Under the pieces are notes generated by a model. The model did no database searches. It was not told the DNA's origin and saw only the letters and a list, made by a program, of their open reading frames with translations. A stretch of DNA of 64,000 nt. Source: Ciona savignyi (Eukaryota; Chordata; Ascidiacea; Phlebobranchia; Cionidae). Made by a program: the position numbers and the translations under genes. The stretch spans positions 195,463 to 259,462 of the forward strand of contig CH002525.1 in the NCBI GenBank assembly GCA_000149265.1. The letters are read 5' to 3'. This document shows positions 36,164 to 48,411 of this stretch, piece by piece; the stretch's first letter is position 1; each line of letters begins with the position of its first letter.

Positions 36164-39100
36164 TAAAACGTGAATCCAAAATTGGGTTTAAGGTCATTAA
36201 TTATTGTATAGTCAGTTTGCCACCATATTGTTACTCTCAAACAAATACCTTATTTACACCGACCGGGCTACACTCGTGTAGTTACACCGATATACCTAAA
36301 ACAAACAGTATATTTTTAAAGGTAATAAAAAAACACTATTTACAAACCATTTTTAAATTTAAGATTGGTAGTGCGATTGAGAGCCGATGAAACCGGCTCT
36401 AAATTCAAGATGGGAAACAAGTTCGGTTGTTCTTTAGAACAAGTTGAAAGACTGTTAACAAGAGCAAATCATCTTGACATGAATGTTGTTGGAGTAAGGT
36501 GCGGTTATTTTAGATCTTTGTATTTTGTAGGTATAGCATAAAGTGGCCAAATTGAGGTTGGTTATTAGTACCGTCTCTTCATTTTAACAGAAAATCAAAG
36601 TGGAATTCCGGTCAGACAAAAACACGTAAACCGTTTTTTGACAGTTTTTTTACTTTCATGACCGTATAAATCGTCAGATAAATTAATACGAACTAAAACG
36701 GTAGAAAATGTGCAATTTCAGAGAATATCAACCGCATGTTAGTCACCGATATTTTTAAAATCCATTTGGACTCTTCGATATGTATTTTCTCATGCAAAAA
36801 CGATGGTTTTCCTGGTTACCTAATCTCTCTTTGTATTACTGATATCAAGTTTAAAACGTTTGTTTCTTCAAGCAGAAACTAATTGGTTCCCGAGGTACCT
36901 ATCCATATTTGATATAGACAATTTCCAAACATAGTTAATAACGTTGGTATGTACAAATAACATTAGAACTTATTTTTTTGGGAAAACAATTCAATGAGGA
37001 TATTGGATGGCTGCGCGATAGGGTATTATATTGATTGTTTCCCTCCTTCCCTTCTTTCCTCTTTCCCTCCGTTTAGTTTTCCCCGATATATGATGAAAAT
37101 AATCATTAGTTTTAATAAAGTTAATTTTTTTAGAAAATAGTTAAAGATAGGTATGGGGTGTAGGCATGTTTCTTGGTTATATTCTGATCAAAGTTATTTA
37201 GAAGTAGTGGTGGTTAACATGTGGTTGAGATTCTCCAGTTATACATGATAAGTCTGTTTGCGACATTAAAATTCAGCACTTTTATAATAGCGTAATGACA
37301 TAATGTGCACACCTTGTTTCTCTTCTAAAGTTACTTCCATAGTTTTAGTTGTATAATTTGATCATTCGAACATCAACAGCCTGGTGTTTCAGAGAAGAAA
37401 AAATATAGTGTTTAATTCTGTAATCAAGCTGCCCAGTATTTAGCTTTTGCGTTGAGTGGAGTAAATAAGTTTGTTTCACCGTACGGACATGAAATTATAA
37501 CTTCCCCGCGGAAGTGGATCACAATCGCAAGAGTAATATCTCTTCCACATTGCAGACTAGTCTTTAAAGACCAACAACTCGCCTTTATCACACAAATTTT
37601 TCTCTTTCCCGCATCAGTAAATAAAAAATATTATCTTATGGAAAGAAGTTAATTTGTCTTGTTTGTGTAGTTTTTACGGTGGCGATGATTCCAGTAGTTC
37701 TGCCAGCTTTATACGCAACCTTGACAACTGCAGAAAGACATTTAACATTGCATCTTCAATTGGCTACAACATGACGCTGTTGGATATTGGTGGGGGGTTT
37801 CCCGGAAATGATGCAAGTGATGAAATCCTTCACCAGGTAGGTTTTTTATTATGTAAAATACAATATTGCTTTGGTGTTACTACATACATAAGTTTTGCTG
37901 CTGTAAATTGCTTATTAATAAAATCCAGAAATGGCTTGTTTGTTCCGATATTTGTAGGATAAATGCGGCAATACAGTGTGCTCGAAATTCTTATCTGCAT
38001 CTCTATTGTCGTTTATGACTTTACCACGAGATCGGGGTAATAAAGTAATCAGAGATCGGGCTAGTAAAGTTAATTGTTTTGAATTTACAATGAATCCACA
38101 TGTTACCGTATCATAAATGTCTACAAAGCCAGTGCGGACAGTTTAGGCATATCCCTGATAGCCAGTGAAAAGCATTTTTTACCGAGCTAAGTTTCGAACC
38201 CATAATGTGCTCGTCACTTGGACCGTTTTTGTATAGAAGTCGGTATATGTATCGGTCGCGTTAACCATTTGGCCACACGACCGTGCAGTGAAAAGCATAT
38301 TACCACTGGAACCATTTCTAAAATGTTGTAGACTCTTCAAGTGGATAAAGGGTAATGTTGTTTTATCGTAGTAAATGTGAAAACTGAAGTGCCACGAGGG
38401 AAATCGTCCCCGCCCACCTTTGGGTTAACAAAGCTATTATATTGTCTCGTGTGGTTGAAACGATTCTTCAGCTTTAGTACAACACATACAACATAAATAA
38501 AATAAAACAAATAATATGATATTCACAAACTTAGTATTATTTGGATAAAATAAATTGTTACTAATTCGACATTTTTTAAATAAAATTTAATGTTGCTGTT
38601 GCGCGTGGTTGGGCCAATATTAATCTACTGGGTTTTATATGTAATTTCCACCTGAGTTGGGTCATAATTTCTAGATATGACTGATAAATTTGTAACAGAA
38701 AACATGTTTTTAACAATAAGCAATATTTGTTATTGTAAATTTGGGTAACGATGTATTCGTTCACTAGATGACCACTGAAATACGAAAATATCTGGATGAG
38801 CACTTTCCACTTGCCTGTGGCATTGATATCATTGCAGAGCCTGGCAGATACTTCGTTGAGTCTGCATTTTCTCTCGCCACAAATATTGTGGGAAAGAATA
38901 AAACTGAAGGTAGCAGATCTAAAGATTGTTTTACCAGAATTCTTTTAAACCATATTCCACAGATACGTGTTCATATTACGTGAATGAAAGTATATATTTA
39001 TCTTTCTGGAAAATTTTTATGCAAAGTGGAGAATACACACCCAAATTACTAAAGGTAAATTGAAATTATTTGCTAGCCCATACACAATTTATGAGACACA

Positions 39101-42100
39101 CATTTTGTTCGTGTGATTTCGATGATTGAATTTTAGAGATTTACATAGCATGCTGTTCAATACTTGGCATTTTTGCTGTGGGAGAGAGGTAACACAATAT
39201 ACTAGGCCTCCAGGCATTCTTGAAATAATATTTTCATTTTGACATAACATGAAAAACATTTATGATCTGGTGAGGGAGGTTACATTGCTGATGCTACTCT
39301 CGCTAATCAGTATGCCAATTACTAAACTACAGGAATTTTTTATGGGCAATAAAATTCTGAACCAAGTCACTAAGAATGGTGAATCTGGGTAGACAAATGT
39401 ACTCCTACTTTGTTAATGTATTGTTTAGATTAAGTGTAAATACTTCCTTGATAAGGAAATGGAAAAGAAAATATTCATAATGATGTCATTATAACACTAA
39501 AAAATGTCATTATAACACTAAAACAAATACGGCAGAGCAGTATGATAACCGTCAAAAAAGACAAAACAAGCTTTTCTCCTGTTACTTCGACTATTAATGA
39601 CTGTGCAATACATATAAGGAGAAAACAAACCTAACATTTGTAACCGGTAGAGTATCAAATTGTCGTTTCATTTGAAAATACGCGCAATATTTATTTTTTC
39701 TAGAGAATCTAGAAATTATGCCATACCAAATAATTAAACAGTGAACTGGTAATTAAAACACTTTTTAAAACAGGTTTGGTAGTTCATGGTATTTTGATTT
39801 TCTCGCTCTTTTATTATAGAGTATATAGTGTATATTTGTGGATATGAATATTCGCAAAAATGCTTCAGGAAATTCGCTCACCTTCACACAATACTAATCA
39901 ATTGAATGGTATTACATCGATAATGTGATGTGTAGTAAGGTGTTGTAAATTGCATGTATAATCCGGGCATTTCTGTTAAAAACAAAACAATGGCTATAAC
40001 TAAATGTGGTGTAAAATATTAAAATATTTAAAGTGAAAATTGTGGTGTTCACTCGACGTTTCGCAGGACAAAAGGTTTTCGCATTTGCCTGTGACAACAT
40101 TGTTGCCATTTGCCTTTCTAATCAACAGAAATATTAATTTTACCTTCAGGTTTATCTTTAAAATCAAAAGAGCATCATTGTGACGTCATACAATAACTTA
40201 TAAAATGTGATTATTACGCATTTCGTTCTCGCTGAAAATACTTTCACTGAAATGTCTTTTTCGTTCTACGTTGCAGTGATGACGTAATCGATTGTTTACG
40301 TCACATCGGTTCATTTTGCCCAAATGAAACTCGCAATCACATTGATATTTTATCCGCGTTATGGCGCGAAAAAGAAGTGGGTCATGAAACCTATCAAATA
40401 TTGCATTCCCAGCGCATGGTTTTGCGCTATCTTCTTCATCTTTAATGACGTCATTTTTACTGCCATGAGGAACAAAATTAATTTGTTCAAAATGTTCATA
40501 TCTCGTCACTTGATGGGGTTTCGGCTTGTATGGAAAATCTCTCTTACACCCATCCAAGTGCAAATCAGGTTCGGAAGAGTAAAACGTTTTGACACGTTGG
40601 GATTTGTCTAGTTTTCTGTCAATGGTGGTGTTTCCCTTACAATGGTCAAGCGGTGATTCTGGAAGTTTTCTTCGTGCGGTATTTCCTTTTGGCGGGGTTT
40701 CACCCGAACAGCTCCTTTCTCGAACTTCAACAACGGCTTTCAAAACAGGGGATTCCCAAGAGTGGTTTTGAATAATAGATGTATAACAAACTGATGCCGA
40801 TCGTTGGAGTTTCATCGATTGTCGAACGAATCCTACCAAACCAGCCAGCACTCCAATGCCCCTGCTATCGTTAGCATTGATCCTACCCATATCGGGATGC
40901 TGGTTCGAATTTGCGGGATCGCGAGGAATAATATTCCGACGATAAGAAAACTGCTCCCGGTCAAAACACTACATATGCTGGGTCGGATTTGCGGGTATCG
41001 ACTGATAAGGTCGGTGGTTGACGAAAACACGAATCCAAATTTTGAACGACGACAAACTATCATCTGTTTCTTTGCGTGTTGTCGACATGGTATTGCCCTA
41101 TGTGAAAAACAATTTAAAGCGGGCAAACAACTGAGAAACGGAATGATTATGTGGCCGAACGATTAACGCAACTGATATACTAATAGCATACAAAAATGGA
41201 CTTTAATTATACAAAAACGGCGATTAAGAATTAAGAGGTTCTAAATCCAATGCTGGGCCAGGAAAATCTAATATCATACGACATGAAAACATGATTTTAA
41301 GCGACTTGACTGCAAATATCGTACTTAGTTGATAACCGAATAAAAGACTTTTAAGCAGCGGGATCCAAAGGCAGATTGACACCAACAAATATTTAACAAA
41401 ACAAGTATTTTTACAAAATGAATGTTTAGCGGATGAGTTAAATGTTCAGGTCTAATCGACATTATACTTAAAAAGTCTAGGCATCGTGAAAATTAGTCAA
41501 TCGGATTAATCAGATACAGAAGTAATTATGCATCAGTAAAATACCGCAATGTGAAGTAAGTCATTATTGACGTGTAACTATCACAAATGATTGATTCCAT
41601 TGCGTCGGTTGGGCATTGACCCGATAAGGAAACAGTGTTGGAAAAGTCTTACCTTTCTCCGGTTCGCTGCAAATCGTTGGAATTTTCTTTACGTTGCCAG
41701 TTCTGGAACGTTAGCTTCGTGCTCCTGCTGGGAACGTTCGACTGAAAACACAAAACAAAATGCCATTTTACTTTCACGGAACTACAAAATAACTATGATA
41801 TTCATACTTAAACTTATACTTACCATTATACAACAAACCTTCAGAAATGTGCATCGAAAATCTAGTGACGCAGAACGATCACTATTATTTGATTTCAAAC
41901 TCCATTATTTTGCCACTTCAAACAAATGAAACGCGCTATGTTATCGATTATTTTATTATTAACGCCTCATGACTTATACCACCTTACTTCTGTGACGCCG
42001 TAAGTTCGTTAAGCACATCGAATATTTCGCAAACTCAAACCGGATCTGAATCTAAAGAGGTAGAACTCTTGATGTGATGTCATAATACGTATATAAAAGA

Positions 42101-45100
42101 TTTCCCAGTCGTCGTGTGAAAGGATTGCATTTAATGGGATTTGGTCGCATGGGATTCAACGTTCAATTATTCACGCTGCTTATCAATCACATCATAATTC
42201 GAACGAATGAAGCCTACTTTTAGGCGTTACTTTTAAACGTCAATACCTTTATCGCCTACCTCATAAAATAACCGGTAGATGCACACCTAAAAATCGTATT
42301 TCGTACATTTTCTATAACGCCTCAGGCCTCAAACAGTTCAAACGAACAACTAGGTATTGTGGTCGCACAATTCTATTCTATCTATCACGATAAGGCGGAC
42401 AATGCTGCAAAACAAACTCACAAATTACAAAACACTTTTGCGCAACATATTGTCCGTTGAGCTGCTCACTCTGTTTGGCAAAATCAAAATGTTGCGAAAT
42501 GCCTTGATTGTTGAATTTTCGTGTTCACGCGCCGCGTAGAAGCTATCGGGCGTGACCAAATTCAATACGCTCTGTGATGTCACAATACAGGTGAACGTGA
42601 CGAATAACAAACTTCTTTAGGCCAAAATTGTCACGATAAACCGATTGTAACAGTCTACATTCGCGATTACTTAACCTTTCATATCTACACTATGTTGGAT
42701 CAGGTAAAGTCGGCGGATATACATGATCTACATTTGATCAACGTTCGGGCATTTTATGCGCTGCTGTTTATAAATCGTCGTTTAGCAATGCGATAATAAC
42801 ATATAACGAATACACTGATCCGGCAACTTGACTGTGGATACGAGATAATCTGAAGAGCACCCGTGCAACTACGACTTACATATAAACATAAATATCTTAC
42901 GTACACATAGAAACTATTCTAACTAAATATTATAGATGTGCAAAATTGCAGACTGGGCACAACTCTTCTAATGCCTCTCTATATACAAGATAGTTAATGA
43001 AACGTAGAAAATTGATAGTCACGTCTCATTATCCAAAGACTGCAAAGGTCCGGTAATTCGTTACGATGTCAGAAAATGTAAGCAACAGAAGAATATACCA
43101 ATTGACCGAGTATAATACGGATTTGACACTGACTAGCATAACCTCGATGCTACATGAGAACAAAAATGGTAAAACAATATTGTAATGTATTTGGTATTAG
43201 TGTCAGACGTCTTACCTTTACCGGCAGTGACATTTTTCGCTTGTAACGTCCGGGTATAATAGGATGAATTAAAATATCTGATGCACATGAAAGGCTTCTC
43301 ACTTTTGGTGACGTCATGCCTGATGAAATCATTCCCCCGAAGAGGGGATTTCCCATAAAAGATCCTCGCTTCATGTCTATGTCTAAAACGTCCCGAGCTT
43401 TACTGCAATTGTCAACTCTATCAATTACTTAAGTTTCACTGCAAATTTCTAACTCTATCAATTACTAAGTGCGCCACCACGTGCTCAATGAACAACACAG
43501 ATACGGCATAAAAGCTTTAACCTTGATTAATTATTTATGACCCAGGAGAGTTGTATAGGGAGGAATGTATTATAAAAATTGTATGCTTGGTTGTACCAAT
43601 TAGAAAATCTAAAATCAAAATTTACATAAAATTTCTACTTAATAACCAATATAATTTTTCTATGCTGAAAGTTTATATATTCTATTATATTTTTGCTCAC
43701 AATTAATTTTCAATCACTGATAAATAAAGAATTAACCTGTATTTGATTGGACATAACTGCAGTATTGGTTGGTGATTGCGTTTTAATAAGAAGTGTTCCC
43801 AGACCAAAAGTGTTTTATTTCGCATCACTGCGATCAATAACTTATTAATTATTCAACTTTTCTAAGTAGCTCCTGTCTTATACAAATCATATCATCCGTT
43901 AAATTTATTCCTTTTTTCTTGTTACCTATCCGTGGCAAGCCACTATAAGCCCTATAGGTGGGTATTTATTTTTCATTTTGGGGGTAAAAATGACATAATT
44001 ATAAAAGAAAACGTTTATAAACCATTCCTAGAACATTAATGTTGCATTAAATTGTCCCTGCCAAAAACTTTTCAACGTGACAAAAATTGTTTTTTTCCGA
44101 CAGTTAACTGTCAGTCAGTCAGTCATGTCAAAATAGAGAAAATGCAATTTACTAATTTTTATAATTTAATGCATATGGTCATAAAGTATCAAATTCAACT
44201 ATAGATAGTTAGGGATTTTACAACATTTCCAACCGGTCTTACACTGTTTTCCGGTAGCTCTTCTGTTATCTCTTGCGGTTGTTGTATGGATCACCTGTCG
44301 AGTGACTAATTCGGTTTTTTAAATTGTATACATTTTACTTCATTGGTTTCTTTTGATTTTAACGCGGTGATAAGTGCAATATAACTGATTTATTTTATTG
44401 TGTTATCTTTAATCAATATGACACAAATACTGCATGCGTTCGTAACCCGGCCGTTTTTTTTAAATAAAATGTTGTATACGAGTAGATCGTACAAACCCTT
44501 TGGCCACAGAACCGCTCATGTTTTATTTTACCTTTGCGTTTGATAAATTATTGGAGATTGTTTTTCGCTAGATAAGATAGCTAACAATAAAGAAAATATT
44601 TTGTCCTGGCCATTTGAAATAAAAAATCATCTATATCTCTCAAAAATCATCTACCGGCTGCAGGTTACGATCATATATAAACTTTGTCCCTTAAGTGGCA
44701 CAAACGGTTTGTTTTACCTTATTAACCAACCCATGACGATTACATTTTTTGTATAAAGTATATATTTGGTCGGTCGTGGTAACCGTTCCTACTCGGCTAT
44801 CTATAGTGTCAATCCGTTAAATATCATATTCGGAAAATTTACGACTTTAAACCTTTTTACACACCCAGAAATATCCCAACCAAAAACTCGACACTGGAGT
44901 CATCATATACGGAACAACCTGCGACGGGACTGACATTATAGTACCCCATGCGACGTTACCGGATATGTCGTTGGAGGATTGGATTATTTGGGACGGTTAG
45001 TTTAAGTATATGTAATAATTTAAAAGCTTGGAGTGGAAATTTGGAAAAGCTATATCGATACTCTAATGAGTCATACAGCCAACAATTGTACTCCCATCGC

Positions 45101-46228
45101 CATTCAACTGTACATACATCCTCATATAACATCTAACAACTGTGAACCTGCCTTCACATAATGCTGCACACGCTGTAATACAACTGTACAATCGCCGTTG
45201 TACAACTGTACACTTGCCTATAATGCCTTATATTTCGGGCGCATAGTCGAAATATTTATTTTTCTACTTGTAGTTCGTTTGGGTGTCCACGTGTAATTAA
45301 GCTAAATTATTTTTAAAAACTCTTATTTTATTGACTTTTCCCCTTTTAAATTTCCCAATTGTATTTCCATTTTCTAATGTAGACAGAAAAAATTTAATGA
45401 AATAAAACTCGATTAAGAAGTGATATTGCAGGAATATGGCACTCGGCATACAGGACGGTGGCAATATAACTCAAATATTTACAATTGACATCATTAAAAC
45501 TTAATTATGATGCCATCACTTCTTCCGCTGTAAATAAATTGATTGTTTCCAGACATGGGGGCCTACACTGTGCTATGCAAGTTTGGTTTTAATGGCATAA
45601 TGACGTCCAAGGCGTTCTATTATGTGCGAAAAGAAGCAATGTGAGTATATATAGGTGATTTACTGTTATTTCTTATATGAATTATATATAAGAATACCAT
45701 ACTCAATTTCTAATAAAATATTGTAAACATTGGCTTTAACATACCCACAGAGTTATGGAAAATAGTAGGGAACATTCATGTTTTATCTCCGGTGCGCACT
45801 GTTCGGTTAGCGGAGCTTATTGTATATGATTGGGAAGTTACTACACTGTTTTAGTTCAACCCATTAATTAATCCACTATGTTAGACGATTTTCGCCAAGA
45901 GCCAAGTTCAAAGACAAAACCGACCAAGCTAGCGACAAGTTATAAGAGTTAGCAACTATATTCGCATTAAAGTCATTGGATTTTTTAAGTGGATTAGGTG
46001 CTTTTTCAAGGATACGCCCTACGTAATTTTTCTAACCCTGTTTGTCCAACGGACAACAAAAAACTTTTACCATTTATTCTGTTTATCTGGTTTTATATGT
46101 ATTTCAGGAAAATCATTCAAAATTCCTGCCAGAAAACCAATTTTCTGCCATCAGAAATCGATTATACCAGTAGCTATGGGCCTTTGTTCCAGGCATGTGA
46201 TAATAAAAAAGTTGCTTTAATGCCATAA
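34034..46228 (+). CDS. Ornithine-decarboxylase-like protein, probable pseudoenzyme/antizyme-inhibitor type
   Basis: ODC makes putrescine from ornithine using PLP; its inactive relatives (AZIN) bind antizyme instead. Secure exons: 34525-34698, 35950-36122, 36364-36498, 37671-37836, 38768-38909, 38963-39054, 44869-44995, 45553-45640 and 46108-46228, all in phase. A phase-0 first exon (MAENQKNDQTE, 34034-34066) is plausible but has a weak donor. The total is about 416 residues, shorter than ODC because the C-terminal PEST degron is absent. Retained: PLP lysine (FYAVKC), TGFDCAS, VVRLRADE, DIGGGFPG, AEPGRY, TTCDG and DMGAYT. Lost: FHVGSG is SFYGGDD, so the His that stacks on PLP is Tyr and the phosphate-binding Ser is Asp; YANPCK is YALPCK; and the Tyr-Asp pair (331-332) is replaced near FWKIFMQS. 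The intron at 39055-44868 holds another gene on the opposite strand. Confidence 0.85.
34110..34355 (+). mobile_element. Heavily degenerate SINE copy
   Basis: Diverged SINE blocks are visible: TCCTTGACAGGACACTAAGCG, AATTCAATGG, GGTTCTGCTAAAAG, CTGTCGGTGAGCACAAAGTAATC, TTTTCCCATTGGCAGGGA and TCCTATCCTG. It lies between the candidate first exon and the first secure exon of the ODC-like gene. Confidence 0.5.
34811..35351. mobile_element. Pogo/Tigger-like MITE with TA target duplication
   Basis: The left end CAATGGAACCCCGCTTA and the right end TAAGCGGGGTTCCACTG are inverted copies, flanked by TA on both sides (34809-34810 and 35352-35353). Sub-terminal sequences (GCGGGGTGGTCGTGTTATCGA and AGGTGGTCGTGTTATCGAGG) are related. 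CAGTGGAACC-type ends and a TA duplication fit the Tc1/mariner superfamily, pogo/Tigger branch. No transposase frame exists. A (GT)n tract sits inside. The element lies in an ODC-like intron. Confidence 0.75.
35076..35118. repeat. (GT)n microsatellite
   Basis: About 21 uninterrupted GT units inside the MITE. Confidence 0.95.
36127..36159. repeat. (TA)n microsatellite
   Basis: TA run immediately after the exon ending at 36122 of the ODC-like gene, starting a few bases into the intron. Confidence 0.9.
38178..38287 (-). mobile_element. tRNA-Ser/Leu-like fragment (SINE head or tRNA pseudogene)
   Basis: Read on the minus strand, GTGTGGCCAAATGGTTAACG matches a class-II tRNA A-box/D-arm (compare the tRNA-Ser pattern GTGGCCGAGTGGTTAAGGCG), and ATGGGTTCGAAACTTAGC about 60 bases later matches a B box/T-arm. 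The anticodon and variable region are too altered to assign a tRNA, and the acceptor stem does not close well. It is probably a SINE or pseudogene in an ODC-like intron, not a working tRNA. Confidence 0.45.
40198..43374 (-). CDS. Unrecognised two-helix membrane protein gene nested in an ODC-like intron, with an apparent frameshift
   Basis: I do not recognise the family. Three exons fit: 43374-43216 (53 codons, donor AAG|GTAAG), 41741-41653 (acceptor TTTTCAG, donor AAAG|GTAAG) and 41097-40198 (acceptor CACATAG), with matching phases. The N-terminus is polar and basic (GRYKRKMSLPVK). Exon 3 first encodes two hydrophobic helices, SICSVLTGSSFLIVGILFLA and IWVGSMLTIAGAL, joined by the short loop IPQIRTSIP. 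That frame then stops at 40833. Another frame stays open from about 40890 to a stop at 40198, with a hydrophobic start (GVLAGLVGFVRQS) and a long, mostly polar tail. A one-base shift near 40850 would join them into a single protein with a membrane hairpin and a cytoplasmic tail of about 200 residues. The gene lies wholly inside the 5.8-kb intron of the ODC-like gene on the opposite strand. Confidence 0.6.
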
Positions 46229-47069
46229 TGATTTTAAAGGTAAAAACCACATATAGGGGAACAAACGTAACCAAATTTTTGAGTTATATGGTTGTGATTA
46301 ATTTTCTGTAATTGTTATTCGGTGGAGAACGGAGATGTAACCTTATTTGTTGTATGGTCGCATTTATTTTAATAAAATTTGTTTAGTTGATGAATTTCTC
46401 GCAGCTATGTTATTATCAGTGTTTAGTATATATTTGAAACACACGAGCGCGAATTCGGTAATTTTTTTGGTCACCTTCTGCTAAGCTAGGACTCTGTTAA
46501 TTCGTGAATTATCTGGAAAATCTTAAGACATAGACTCTTGGATCGAAACTTCAATATTGTTATCAATGTGTATTATAGTGGGTTAGCAATAAAAACTAAC
46601 CACTTTATACACCTCTAACAATTTTAACTCAACTAAATTGTTAACTCACTAAAATTGAGTTTTTTTTTAATCCGAATGAACTACATTATGATTTAAATCC
46701 GTTTTTTATTCTTTCTTTTTTCAGCGTCACTCTCGTAAGAGGCATGCCCGATACCACAAAAGGTTGACAAAAGGATTACTTAATAAAGTTAAAACTTTCA
46801 GTAATCACTATAGAGAGTGTTAACCTGGTGTTAACCACAATAAAACCCCTGTTGATTGTTTGCTACATTTTTTTTTATATGCAGAAACGACCAGGTTCCC
46901 TAGTAACCTAACTACTTTTGGTATATCTGATACAAAGTGTATAACGCTTATTTCTGCAAGTTCCCGAATTACCAATCCAAACTTAATAGCCATGTTTTTT
47001 GAATAAAGTATTTACGTTTCTATACAAAAAAATATAAAAATAAAAACTAAAAAAATGTTTTTACATCAT
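46229..47069. other. Intergenic stretch downstream of the ODC-like gene
   Basis: AT-rich, with no gene or large repeat recognised. It should include the 3' UTR of the ODC-like gene. Confidence 0.5.
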
Positions 47070-47312
47070 TGGATAGGATAGACTATCCTATCCGATAGAA
47101 TATTTATCCCCGTAAATGGGAAAACCAAGGGGGTAAACACACGGGCAATCGCGAGATTACGTCGCCCCCACCGTCGGGTTACCGGAACCATTGCAGTGTG
47201 TTGTGTATGATTCACACGTTTCCGTCAATTTGGAAGAACCCAATAATCCGCTGGGTTACGGCGATGTCCGTAAAGTGCAATGGTTAAATGTCCGTAAAGC
47301 CCAAGGACACAA
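47070..47312 (-). mobile_element. tRNA-derived SINE, minus orientation, 5' truncated
   Basis: This reverse-complement copy begins at the left with a tail-like GGATAGGATAGACTATCC, then TTTATCCCCGTAAATGGGAA, GGGTAAACACACGGGCAATCG, CACCGTCGGGTTACCGGA, GCAGTGTGTTGTGTATGA and AATCCGCTGGGTT, and ends in duplicated GTCCGTAAAG...CCAAGGACAC. The tRNA-like head is missing. Confidence 0.8.
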
Positions 47313-47870
47313 CTTTATTTTACTTTTATATATTAGGGGATTTCCCGTGGTAACTCGGTATATGTAGAGTGCATTTGTTCTTTTTTCGTTTAGTTTATTT
47401 ATTTACAACTTTTTTTAAAATTTAATATTATTACCAGTAAATAATCATTACCAATCCCTAAATATTAACTGTTAAAGAATAATAATCGGCGCCGGAAATT
47501 CGAAAAAAAGGCCGTCGTGCATATATTTTTTGGGCCTGTATGTAAATTTTCCGGGCTAATTCACCTAAATTTCGCGATTAAATATTAAATTCCCATTAGC
47601 TAACACTTCTAGAAGATTAAACTGGTAATAGCGATATTTCGTTCGTTTTAAGTAAAGACTAAATGAGACTGGTCACTAGTTTTAGTCTACTTAAATTTCT
47701 GGGGATTCCCCGGAAAATCGTTAAATATGGGTTTGGGGCGTTCGCATATATGTCGTTTATTTTTAGATTCTCTATCCATTTATTTTTGACTTAATTATCC
47801 AACTGTTTCGTAAGCTTAATAAAACTGTATTTATTATTGTTAAACATATTACATTTTGGGTGGTAGTACC

Positions 47871-48411
47871 TGTGGGCTCGCGCTTTCTTTTGTCGTTTAA
47901 CTGACCGGGGCGTTAGCTGAACTTGTTTAGCCGGCTGCCTAACGGTCTTTCGCGAGCTGCACAGCGGAAAGTCTATTCTCCACAGATCGCACACTAATAA
48001 TTATAGTGACCACGATTTGTACTGTCTTAATCTCAAACTCAAAGTCTATAACTCTTGATTCACTGTAGTTGTATTTTGCGTCTCATTAAATATGCGGTTT
48101 ATTCGCGAAGCGAGTTACTAAGTACGTTACACAGCATAACGCAAGTTATCTTGTCTGAATTACGTCATTGTAGGTTATCATGTGGGTTATCTGTGGGGAA
48201 TTAGGTGAAAAAACTGTGGGGAATTAGGTGAAAAAACTATGTTAATGATTTAAACGGCAAAAATACAAAGGCCCGTACAAGGTGATAATTACGTACAAAG
48301 TAATCAAACACGTGAAAAAAAATATCAAACGCAAAACAACGACGTTTAAAGTATAAAATATTTTAGACATAAATTAAAACAAATATATATTATATTAGAG
48401 GTGCCACAACA
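47871..48411 (-). repeat. 3' LTR of the element (left copy)
   Basis: It aligns with 50020-50606 over long blocks: AACTGACCGGGGCGTTAGCT, GCTGCCTAACGGTCT, GCGGAAAGTCTATTCTCCACA, CGCACACTAATAATTATAGTG, CTGTGGGGAATTAGGTG and CGTACAAGGTGATAATTACG. An internal tandem duplication of CTGTGGGGAATTAGGTGAAA lies near 48190-48238. Confidence 0.85.

Noticed and set aside
40840..40890. A 25-base mini-intron (GTAGGATC...GCTAACG...GCAG) to explain the frame change in the nested gene
   Set aside because: It has GT, a branch-like CTAAC and AG, but 25 bases is too short for splicing and its removal does not lead into the 230-codon frame.
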